In this document: piece by piece, positions 38,373 to 46,906 of the stretch
How positions within the stretch are numbered: position 1 is the first letter of the stretch
How the letters are laid out: each line of letters starts with the position of its first letter
Source of the DNA: Enterobacteriaceae endosymbiont of Donacia sparganii
GTDB taxonomy: Bacteria > Pseudomonadota > Gammaproteobacteria > Enterobacterales > Enterobacteriaceae
Assembly: GCF_012569045.1 (NCBI RefSeq)
Contig: NZ_CP046196.1
Span: forward strand, 253,290 to 317,289
Reading direction: 5' to 3'
DNA: 64,000 nucleotides
The notes under the pieces: generated by a model
What the model was told of the DNA's origin: nothing
Database searches by the model: none
What the model saw: the letters and a program-made list of their open reading frames with translations, nothing else
Program-made: the position numbers and the translations under genes

Positions 38373-40028
38373 TTATTTACATTTTGCCGCTTTAAAAGCT
38401 TCTGCCATTACATTAGAAAAATTATTATTCTTATTTTTTTTCATAATTTTATTTTCTATAATTTTCATATTAACGTCTATATTTACTATTCTATTTTTAC
38501 GATTAATATTATTTATTTTTCCTTCTATATTTTGTCCAACTTTGAAATATTTTAAAAGATTATCTACTTTATAATTTTTATATTCAGATAATTTGATATT
38601 ACCTAATATACCATCACTAAATTTTAATTTAATATTTTTATTATCTATATTTATAATAATACCTTTTATTATATTATTTTTTTTATATTCTATAAAATAA
38701 TTATTTAAAGGATCTTCAACTAATTGTTTGATTCCTAAAGAAATTCTTTCTCTTTCTGGATCTACCTGTAAAAGTATAGCAGTAATATCTTCACCTTTTT
38801 TATATTTATGTACTTCATTTTCACCATCATTTATCCATGATAAATCAGATAAATGTACTAAACCATCTATACCTCCAGTTAAACCAACAAAAATACCAAA
38901 ATCTGTTATTGATTTTATTTTACCTTTAACATGATCACCTTTATTATAATTTTTAGAAAATTCTAACCAAGGATTAATAGTACATTGTTTGATTCCTAAA
39001 GAAATTCTTCTTCTTTCTTCATCAATATCTAATACCATAACTTTAACTCTATCATTAATAGTAACTATTTTTGCAGGATGTATATTCTTATTAGTCCAGT
39101 CCATTTCCGATACATGAACTAATCCTTCTACTCCTTCTTCAATTTCTACAAAACATCCATAATCTGTTAAATTAGTTACACGTCCTAATAATTTACTATT
39201 TTCTGGATAACGTTTAGATATAGATTTCCATGGATCTTCTCCTAATTGTTTTAATCCTAATGAAACACGAATTTTTTCTCTATCAAATTTTAATATTTTA
39301 ATTTTAATTTCTTCCCCAATATTTACAATTTCACTAGGATGTTTTACTCTTTTCCATGCCATATCTGTGATATGTAATAATCCATCAACCCCTCCTAAAT
39401 CAACAAATGCTCCATAATCAGTAAGATTTTTTACTAATCCTTTTATTTCCATACCTTCATATATAGCATTAAGTAAATTATTTCTTTCTGCACTATTTTC
39501 TGATTCTATTACTGCTTTTCTAGAAACAACAACATTATTTCGTTTTTGATCTAATTTTATTACTTTAAAATCTAATTCTTTACCTTCTAAATGTGAAGTA
39601 TCTCTAATTGGTCTAATATCTACTAAGGATCCTGGTAAAAATGCTCGAATACTATTAAGGTCTACAGTAAAACCTCCCTTTACTTTACCATTAATAATAC
39701 CTTTAATATTACTATTGTTTATATTAGCTTTTTCTAAAATTAACCAAGCTTCATGTCTTTTAGCTTTCTCTCTAGATAAAATAGTTTCACCAAATCCGTC
39801 TTCTATTAAATCTAATGCTACATCTACAGTATCTCCTATCTTAATTTCAAGATTACCTTGAGAATTTTGAAATTGTGTAATAGGAATACATGATTCTGAT
39901 TTTAATCCAGCATCTACTAGAACAATATCTTTTTCAATAGAAATAACAGTTCCAGAAATTATTGATCCTAAATTAACGATTTTATTTTTAGATGATTTTT
40001 CAAATAAATCCGCAAAACATTCATTCAT
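38373..40028 (-). CDS. rpsA: 30S ribosomal protein S1
   Basis: S1 binds and unfolds mRNA for initiation. The 551 residues (E. coli 557) give six S1 repeats; repeats 3-6 are recognised by motifs such as [40 protein letters not shown] and [20 protein letters not shown]. The sixth repeat is the most diverged. The C-terminal MAEAFKAAK is preserved. S1 is especially needed for weakly structured leaders with poor ribosome sites, common here. Confidence 0.97.
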   Translation of the reverse strand: MNECFADLFEKSSKNKIVNLGSIISGTVISIEKDIVLVDAGLKSESCIPITQFQNSQGNLEIKIGDTVDVALDLIEDGFGETILSREKAKRHEAWLILEKANINNSNIKGIINGKVKGGFTVDLNSIRAFLPGSLVDIRPIRDTSHLEGKELDFKVIKLDQKRNNVVVSRKAVIESENSAERNNLLNAIYEGMEIKGLVKNLTDYGAFVDLGGVDGLLHITDMAWKRVKHPSEIVNIGEEIKIKILKFDREKIRVSLGLKQLGEDPWKSISKRYPENSKLLGRVTNLTDYGCFVEIEEGVEGLVHVSEMDWTNKNIHPAKIVTINDRVKVMVLDIDEERRRISLGIKQCTINPWLEFSKNYNKGDHVKGKIKSITDFGIFVGLTGGIDGLVHLSDLSWINDGENEVHKYKKGEDITAILLQVDPERERISLGIKQLVEDPLNNYFIEYKKNNIIKGIIINIDNKNIKLKFSDGILGNIKLSEYKNYKVDNLLKYFKVGQNIEGKINNINRKNRIVNIDVNMKIIENKIMKKNKNNNFSNVMAEAFKAAKCK

Positions 40029-40301
40029 ATTAGTAACTTTTAAATATATTGTAATAAATATTTACTTAAATCATATTAAGTATTATTTTTAATAAACTCA
40101 TAAATTCCTTTTATGAGAGAAAATAAAATTTATAATTATATTTTATTTATATAATATATAGAATATTATATAAATATAAATATAACGTTAACATTAATAA
40201 ATTTTTTCTGCAACTGTAACTATATATAATTAATATATTAAATTAGAATATTTTAATATTAAAAAATATTTAAATTATTCATTTAAATATTTTAAATTAA
40301 T
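40029..40301 (-). promoter_or_regulatory. rpsA leader region with two hairpins
   Basis: The 273 bases between the aroA stop and rpsA start replace the cmk gene found here in E. coli; no cmk remnant can be read. Two perfect inverted repeats occur: 40145-40175 (13-bp stem, pure AT) and 40097-40117 (8-bp stem CTCATAAA/TTTATGAG whose minus-strand loop reads AGGAA). The second is 69 bases before the ATG. They could end the serC-aroA transcript or control rpsA. Confidence 0.45.
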
Positions 40302-41594
40302 TTAATTATAAAAACTAATTTTTTTAAATTCTTTAAAAAAATTAGGATATGTTTTACTAGTACAGTTAGGATTAATAATACTTACAGATTTATTAGATAA
40401 TGATAATAATGAAAAACACATAGCCATACGATGATCGTTATAAGTTTCAATTATAGTTTCTTTTATATATTTAGGAGGAAAAATAATAATATAATCTAAA
40501 CCTGTAATAATTTTTGCCCCTGTTTTTTTTAATTCATTAGACATTGCTTTTAAACGATCAGTTTCTTTTACACGCCAATTATATATATTTTTAATAGTTG
40601 TAATTCCACTTGCAAATAAACTAGTAACTGCTATAGTCATAGCTACATCTGGAATATCATTTAAATCCATATTTATGGATTTTAAAATATTTTTTGTACA
40701 ACTAATATAATTTTTACCATAATATACTATGGCCCCCATTTTTTGTAAAATATTAACATATTTTATATCTCCTTGAATACTATCCTTATTTATATTTTTT
40801 AATTTTACTGTACCTCCTTTAATTGCAGCTGCAGATAAAAAATATGATGCAGAAGATGCATCTCCCTCTATAAGATATTCTCCTGGAGAGATATAATTTT
40901 GTTGTCCAGAAATTTTAAAATATTTATAATTATAATTTTTTACATAAACACCAAAAATTTTCATTAATTTAATAGTTATATCAATATATGGTTTTGATAC
41001 TAAATTATTATTTACTTTAATTAAAGTATCTGCTTTTATTAAAGGACTTATAATTAATAAAGATGTTAAAAATTGACTAGAAATTGAACTTTCTATAGTA
41101 ATAGAATTATTTCCCTGGAAACCACCTTTTATATGTATAGGAGGAAAATTTTTTTTTTCTAAATAATTTATGATAGCTCCACCATTCCTTAAAGTATCTA
41201 CAAGATGTTTTATAGGTCTTTCTTTCATCCTTGGTTCACCAGTTAAAATAACATCACATTTATTATTTAATGATAATAAAGCTGTTAATGGTCTCATTAC
41301 AGTACCAGCATTTCCAAGAAATAATTTTATTTTTTTTATAGGATTAATTATTCCATGATTTCCTATAATTAGACATTTTGTTTTATTATTTGATAAAGTA
41401 AATTTAATTCCTAATTTTTTTAATGCATTTAGCATATGATTAATATCATCACTATTAAGTAAATTTATTAATTTAGTAGTACCATAAGCTAAGGAAGATA
41501 ATAATAAAACTCTATTTGAGATACTTTTAGATCCAGGTAAATTTATAGAACCATGAATTTTATTAACAGATTTTAAAATTAAAATATTTTTCAT
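40302..41594 (-). CDS. aroA: 3-phosphoshikimate 1-carboxyvinyltransferase (EPSP synthase)
   Basis: AroA joins shikimate 3-phosphate and phosphoenolpyruvate on the way to chorismate. The 430 residues (E. coli 427) contain LPGSKSISNRVLLLSSLA, LFLGNAGTVMRPLTA and EPRMKERPI, then ETDRLKAMSNEL and DHRMAMCFSL. All substrate-binding signatures are intact. It follows serC by 40 bases, the E. coli serC-aroA operon. Confidence 0.97.
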   Translation of the reverse strand: MKNILILKSVNKIHGSINLPGSKSISNRVLLLSSLAYGTTKLINLLNSDDINHMLNALKKLGIKFTLSNNKTKCLIIGNHGIINPIKKIKLFLGNAGTVMRPLTALLSLNNKCDVILTGEPRMKERPIKHLVDTLRNGGAIINYLEKKNFPPIHIKGGFQGNNSITIESSISSQFLTSLLIISPLIKADTLIKVNNNLVSKPYIDITIKLMKIFGVYVKNYNYKYFKISGQQNYISPGEYLIEGDASSASYFLSAAAIKGGTVKLKNINKDSIQGDIKYVNILQKMGAIVYYGKNYISCTKNILKSINMDLNDIPDVAMTIAVTSLFASGITTIKNIYNWRVKETDRLKAMSNELKKTGAKIITGLDYIIIFPPKYIKETIIETYNDHRMAMCFSLLSLSNKSVSIINPNCTSKTYPNFFKEFKKISFYN

Positions 41595-41634
41595 AATATA
41601 TTATTTAAATTAAAATTTAAAATAATCATAACAT

Positions 41635-42726
41635 TTATGAATATATTTTTTCAAAATCATTCATAAAATTTATTAATTTTTCAACTCCCTCTATAGGCAT
41701 AGCATTATATATAGATGCTCGTATCCCCCCTATTATTTTATGACCTTTAAGGTAATATAATCCATGTTCTTTTGCTTTTTCTAAAAATAAATTTTCTTTT
41801 TTAGAATTTTTTAAGTGAAAAACAATATTTGTTATAGATCTATTACAAGATTTAATTTTATTTATATAAAAATTACTATTATCTATCGTAGAATAGAGTA
41901 ATTTTGCTTTTTTTTTGTTTATTTTACTAATATATTTTATCCCCCCCTTTTTTTTTAACCATTTTAAAACTAATCCTGATAAATATAAAGAAAAAGTAGG
42001 AGGTGTATTAAACATTGAATTATATTTAGACATAATTTGATAATCTAATACTGAAGGTAATTCTTTACGTTTTTTATTATTTAAAATTAAATCTTTTTTA
42101 ATAACTAAAATAGTTAATCCTGCTGGACCAATATTCTTTTGTGCACTTGCATATATCATACCATAATTTTCAATATTTATTTCTTTTGCAAGAATAGAAG
42201 ATGATAAATCTGCTATAATAATTTTATTTTTTAATTTAGGTTCTTCATTTATTGCTATCCCTTCTATAGTTTCATTAGGACAATAATGTATATATTTAGA
42301 ATTTTTATTAAGATTCCAATATTTCATTTTTTTTATGTAGTATACTCCGTTTTTTTTTTTTACTGGATTAATTATATTAGGTTTACAATATTTTATTGCT
42401 TCTTCTATTGCTTTATTAGACCAATGACCAATATTAGCATAATCAGCTGTTTCATTATAAAATAATAAATTCATTGGTATAGCTGAAAATTGTGCTCTGG
42501 CACCTCCTTGACAAAATAATATTTCATAATGTGATGGTATATTAATTAGTTCACGTAGATCTTGTTTTATATCTTTTATTAATTTTATAAAATCGCTACT
42601 ACGATGACTAATTTCCATAATGGAAATATTTAAATTATTCCAATTTCTTAATTCATTTTGTGCTTTTTTTAATACTTCCTCAGGTAATGCTGAAGGACCA
42701 GGGCTAAAATTAAATATTTTTTTCAT
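41635..42726 (-). CDS. serC: phosphoserine aminotransferase
   Basis: SerC makes phosphoserine and also acts in pyridoxal 5'-phosphate synthesis. The 363 residues (E. coli 362) show FSPGPSALPEEVL at the start, CQGGARAQFSA near residue 75, and the PLP-lysine region YASAQKNIGPAGLT near 195. A run of 12 A on the coding strand (about 42350-42361) encodes PVKKKNGV. It is the first gene of the serC-aroA operon. Confidence 0.97.
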   Translation of the reverse strand: MKKIFNFSPGPSALPEEVLKKAQNELRNWNNLNISIMEISHRSSDFIKLIKDIKQDLRELINIPSHYEILFCQGGARAQFSAIPMNLLFYNETADYANIGHWSNKAIEEAIKYCKPNIINPVKKKNGVYYIKKMKYWNLNKNSKYIHYCPNETIEGIAINEEPKLKNKIIIADLSSSILAKEINIENYGMIYASAQKNIGPAGLTILVIKKDLILNNKKRKELPSVLDYQIMSKYNSMFNTPPTFSLYLSGLVLKWLKKKGGIKYISKINKKKAKLLYSTIDNSNFYINKIKSCNRSITNIVFHLKNSKKENLFLEKAKEHGLYYLKGHKIIGGIRASIYNAMPIEGVEKLINFMNDFEKIYS

Positions 42727-42785
42727 TTTTATAATCCTACTGCAATATTTTAAATTAATATATAATATTTAATATTTTTATTTAT

Positions 42786-43889
42786 TTATATTTTACTATC
42801 ATGAGTATACATAGACATTATAATTCCAAAATGAGCCATAGTTACTACAAGAGAAGTACCTCCATAACTTATTAATGGTAAAGGAATTCCTACAATAGGT
42901 AATAAACCACTTACCATACTAATATTGATAAATGTACATAAAAAAAATAATAACGTTATCCCACTAATCATTATTTTATTAAAAATAAAACGACATTTTA
43001 ACGATAAAAATATACTTCTTCCTATTAACAATAAATATAAAATTATTATTACTAAGACTCCTACAAAACCAAATTCTTCAGCTAATACAGAAAATATAAA
43101 ATCAGTATGTTTTTCTGGTAAAAAATTTAATTGTGTTTGTGTACCATTTAACCATCCCTTACCAAATATACCTCCAGAGCTAATTGCTATTTTAGACTGA
43201 AAAATATGATATCCTTTACCTAAAACATCATAATGTGATTTTAATAGCATAGATATTCTTTCTCTTTGATAATCATGAAATAAAAATATCCATGCAAAAG
43301 GAAAAAATATTATAAATAAAATAATACTATTTATAATTTTTTTCCAAGATAATCCAGCTAAAAATAATATAATAGCACCAGATAAACTAATTAATATAGC
43401 AGTACCTAAATCTGGTTGTTTAGCTACTAAAATAGTAGGTATTAAAATAAGAATCATTATTCTAAAAAATGTTTCAGTTTTAATAGGATAGTCTGTTTTA
43501 TTAAGAATATGAGCAATAACTAAAGGAACAGATATTTTAGCTATTTCAGATGGTTGAAATTTAATAAAACGGATATTTAACCATCTCTGTGCACCTTTTG
43601 TAGTGTAACCAGTAAATTCTACTGCAATCAATAAAAAAACAGAAAACCAATAAAATAAAAAAGAATATTTTTCATAAATATCTGGAGGAATTTGTACCGC
43701 TATTAACATAATTATAAAACCTATACAAATTTGTATTAATTTATGTTTTATAAAAATATGGTTATGGACACCTATTGCACTCCATGTTACAAATAAACTA
43801 ATTATTAAAATTAATGTAATGATAAATAATAATATTAAATCTATATGTAAAACAGAATGAATAAAATAATTAAATTTTTTTTTTTTCAT
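42786..43889 (-). CDS. mrdB: peptidoglycan glycosyltransferase RodA (MrdB)
   Basis: RodA is the SEDS-family glycan polymerase of the cell-elongation complex. The 367 residues (E. coli 370) give about ten membrane helices. KFQPSEIAKISVPL, VAKQPDLGTAILI with the key Asp, and LPEKHTDFIFSVLAEEFGF are conserved, as is GIPLPLISYGGTS. The gene begins ATG followed directly by 12 A. It follows mrdA by 26 bases. Confidence 0.96.
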   Translation of the reverse strand: MKKKKFNYFIHSVLHIDLILLFIITLILIISLFVTWSAIGVHNHIFIKHKLIQICIGFIIMLIAVQIPPDIYEKYSFLFYWFSVFLLIAVEFTGYTTKGAQRWLNIRFIKFQPSEIAKISVPLVIAHILNKTDYPIKTETFFRIMILILIPTILVAKQPDLGTAILISLSGAIILFLAGLSWKKIINSIILFIIFFPFAWIFLFHDYQRERISMLLKSHYDVLGKGYHIFQSKIAISSGGIFGKGWLNGTQTQLNFLPEKHTDFIFSVLAEEFGFVGVLVIIILYLLLIGRSIFLSLKCRFIFNKIMISGITLLFFLCTFINISMVSGLLPIVGIPLPLISYGGTSLVVTMAHFGIIMSMYTHDSKI

Positions 43890-43915
43890 AATAAAATCAC
43901 GTTATTGAATATTTT

Positions 43916-45790
43916 TTAGTATAAAAAATCTTTTTTATGTTTAAAAATATAATCTAAAATTTTTCTTGTAATGTTTCCTATTGATATATTTTTATCACTA
44001 TTTTCTATAATAATAGTAATAGCTATTTTGGGATTTTTAAAAGGTGCAAATGCTATTATAAGCTTATGATCTCTTAATTTTTTTTCTATTGTATTAATAT
44101 TATATTTTTTTTTATTTTTTAAGTTAAAAACTTGTGCAGTTCCTGTTTTTGCTGCAACACTATAATTTTTTGCAGAAAAAAAATATTTATACATAGTCCC
44201 ATTTTTTTTATTTACTACATTATACATTCCTTCTTTTATTATATTCCAATATCTTAAAGGAAGATCTACTACTTTTTTATATTTTGGAGGTGAATAATAC
44301 TCAAAAATATTATTTAATTTTTTTTTTTTATAAAGATGGAGAGGTTTATTAACACCATTATTGATTAAAATAGTTAATGCTTGGTGTATTTGTATTGGAG
44401 TAGCATTCCAATAACTTTGTCCTATACCTACTGAAATTGTATCTCCTATATACCAAGGTATTTGAGTATTTTGAAATTTCCATTGTTTAGTAGGCATATT
44501 TCCTAATTGTTCATTGTATAAATCAATATTTGTTAATTTCCCGTAACCAAATTTAATCATCCATTTATCAATTTTATTAATACCTAAATTATAAGCTAAT
44601 CGATAAAAAAAAGAATCAGATGATTCTTGTAATGCTTTAATAATATTTAAATAACCATGACCATTTTTTTTCCAATCTCTATAAATTTGATTAAATTTAG
44701 GGATTTTCCACCATCCTTTATCAAATAATATTGTATTTTTATTTATTAAATTTAAATTTAATGCTAATAAAGCAATATATGGTTTAACAGTAGAAGCTGG
44801 AGGATAAATTCCTTGAATAGCACGATTAATTAAAGGATTTTCATCACTCTGTAATATATCATTTAAATTATTTTCTTTAATATTATCAATAAATATATTA
44901 GGGTTAAAACTAGGAGTGGAGACCATTGCTAAAATTTCACCATTTCTTGGGTCACTAATAATAACAGCTCCTTTTTTATCATTCATTAATGAATAAACAT
45001 ATTTTTGTAAATTATAATCAATTGTTAAGTAAATATCACTTCCTGTATATGCTTTTTTTTCACATATACTATATTGATATAAACCAATATTATTTACAGC
45101 AATTTTTTGGTAACCTGGTGTTCCATATAATTCTTTTTCATAATATTTTTCAGTACCATTTATACCTATTGAAGATGTATCATTATAGTTTTTTACAGAA
45201 CTTTTTTTTTTAAAAATAATTTTTTTTTTGTAATTAATTGAATTAATGTAACCTATTACATGTGCAAATAAATAACCTTGAGGATAAAAACGTTTTTGAT
45301 AAGATCTTAAAGATATTCCAGGAAATTTATATTTATTTACTAAAAATTTTGATATTTGAACATTACTTAAATCAATTTTTAATATTATTGATTTTAATGG
45401 ATTATATTTTATTTTTTTTTTTATAAAATTAATAAGATTATATATATTTATTTTTAATTTTAACAATTTTTGTAATATTATAATGTTTTTAAAAAAAATA
45501 TCAGTATTATTAGGTTTAATTTTTATCTGATAAAAAATTTTATTTTTAGCTAAAATTACACCATTTCTATCATAAAATAATCCTCTATTTGGTTTTAAAA
45601 AAAAAAAACTAATATAATTTTTTTTAGATTGGACTTTATATTTTTTATGAGATTTAACCTGTAAACAATATAAATTATATATTAAAATAAGTAAAAAAAT
45701 TAAAAATATTTTAATTAAAATCTTTAATCTTTGTAAAAATATTTTTGATTTGATTGTATAATTTTCTAAAAAATTATAATTTTTATTCAT
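43916..45790 (-). CDS. mrdA: penicillin-binding protein 2 (MrdA)
   Basis: PBP2 is the transpeptidase partner of RodA. The 624 residues (E. coli 633) have one N-terminal helix, a dimerisation domain, and the transpeptidase motifs ASTVKPY (catalytic Ser) near residue 332, SSDSFFY (SxD type) and AAKTGTAQ (KTG) near 555. All catalytic residues are present. With mrdB and uppP it argues that the cell keeps a peptidoglycan layer and rod-type elongation. Confidence 0.96.
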   Translation of the reverse strand: MNKNYNFLENYTIKSKIFLQRLKILIKIFLIFLLILIYNLYCLQVKSHKKYKVQSKKNYISFFFLKPNRGLFYDRNGVILAKNKIFYQIKIKPNNTDIFFKNIIILQKLLKLKINIYNLINFIKKKIKYNPLKSIILKIDLSNVQISKFLVNKYKFPGISLRSYQKRFYPQGYLFAHVIGYINSINYKKKIIFKKKSSVKNYNDTSSIGINGTEKYYEKELYGTPGYQKIAVNNIGLYQYSICEKKAYTGSDIYLTIDYNLQKYVYSLMNDKKGAVIISDPRNGEILAMVSTPSFNPNIFIDNIKENNLNDILQSDENPLINRAIQGIYPPASTVKPYIALLALNLNLINKNTILFDKGWWKIPKFNQIYRDWKKNGHGYLNIIKALQESSDSFFYRLAYNLGINKIDKWMIKFGYGKLTNIDLYNEQLGNMPTKQWKFQNTQIPWYIGDTISVGIGQSYWNATPIQIHQALTILINNGVNKPLHLYKKKKLNNIFEYYSPPKYKKVVDLPLRYWNIIKEGMYNVVNKKNGTMYKYFFSAKNYSVAAKTGTAQVFNLKNKKKYNINTIEKKLRDHKLIIAFAPFKNPKIAITIIIENSDKNISIGNITRKILDYIFKHKKDFLY

Positions 45791-45822
45791 AATTATTTTA
45801 TGCCTAAAGTATTTAAAATATT

Positions 45823-46851
45823 TTATGAAATTAATAAAATTAATTTTTCTAAATCAATCCAGAAAAATTTTTCTTGATAATTATTTATTATAAAACTTTT
45901 AAGATTTATTTCAATTTCTAATAATAATTTAAATATTAAATATAATTTTTTATTATTCATTTTTTTTAATATTATTTTAAATATAATTTGTTTAGATTTA
46001 GATATTTCAAATTTTTTAAAAATTAAGTTTAAAGCATATTTATTAATATTTCTGTATATTTTTAGAATTAAAAAAATATTTTTTTGTAATTTATTTAAAA
46101 TTAAAAAAACATTTTGTTTATTATTTTTTTCCTGTTTAATTATTTTTAAATTATTTTTAATATTATCTATACCTAATAAAAAATCATTAATTAAATTTTT
46201 ATTTTTTATAAAAACTAAATTATTTAGATAATCTTTAAGATCAAAATTTGAAAAACAATTATTATTATTTTTTTTTTGTATATAAATATTATTTATAATC
46301 TGATCTAATAATATTAAATTATTTGAATAAAATTTTTGTAATAAATTACAAATTTTTTTATCTATAAAAAGATTTAATTTTTTAAAACGATAATAGATCC
46401 AATTAATAAATTGTATATTATTTAATTTATTATATTTTAAAAAAATTACATATTGATTATTTATAATTTTTTGTATAGTTTTTTCTATATATAAATTAAT
46501 ATAATCATGTATTTCTAAAATAAGAATATTATTAATATTTATGTATTTAATTAAATTAATAATATTATTTTTAAATTTTAAAAATAATACTTTATTAATA
46601 AAAATTAAGTGTACTATTTGTTTTTTACAAAAAAAATCAATTATAGAAAATTTAGAAAAAATATTATCCCAAATAGTATCATTATCTATAATAATAACAT
46701 TATTTTTTATATAACCTAATTCTAATAATTTATTTAATAATAAATTTATATTTTTTTTAATAAAAAAAAGTTCATTACCAGTTATAGTATAACAAAAATA
46801 TTTTTTATTATAAATATTTTTATAAAAATTATTTAATAATATCTGATTCAT
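45823..46851 (-). CDS. holA: DNA polymerase III delta subunit
   Basis: HolA is the wrench of the clamp loader that opens the beta clamp. The 342 residues equal E. coli length (343), but the sequence is strongly diverged and rich in isoleucine, asparagine and lysine. TGNELFFIKKNINLL near the start, DNDTIWDNIFSKFSIIDFF, and the C-terminal FWIDLEKLILLI align with E. coli HolA. Identification rests on these and on its place between leuS and mrdA, as in E. coli with intervening genes lost. Confidence 0.88.
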   Translation of the reverse strand: MNQILLNNFYKNIYNKKYFCYTITGNELFFIKKNINLLLNKLLELGYIKNNVIIIDNDTIWDNIFSKFSIIDFFCKKQIVHLIFINKVLFLKFKNNIINLIKYININNILILEIHDYINLYIEKTIQKIINNQYVIFLKYNKLNNIQFINWIYYRFKKLNLFIDKKICNLLQKFYSNNLILLDQIINNIYIQKKNNNNCFSNFDLKDYLNNLVFIKNKNLINDFLLGIDNIKNNLKIIKQEKNNKQNVFLILNKLQKNIFLILKIYRNINKYALNLIFKKFEISKSKQIIFKIILKKMNNKKLYLIFKLLLEIEINLKSFIINNYQEKFFWIDLEKLILLIS

Positions 46852-46906
46852 TTTTTTAAAATTTATTTTAAGAAATAAATATTTTAATTTATTAAAACTA
46901 TAAATG

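Noticed and set aside
40029..40301. Possible cmk pseudogene between aroA and rpsA
   Set aside because: E. coli has cmk here, but no frame in these 273 bases shows cytidylate kinase motifs such as the P-loop.
42925..43200. 91-codon plus-strand frame within mrdB
   Set aside because: It is antisense to the conserved RodA gene, with no motif of its own.
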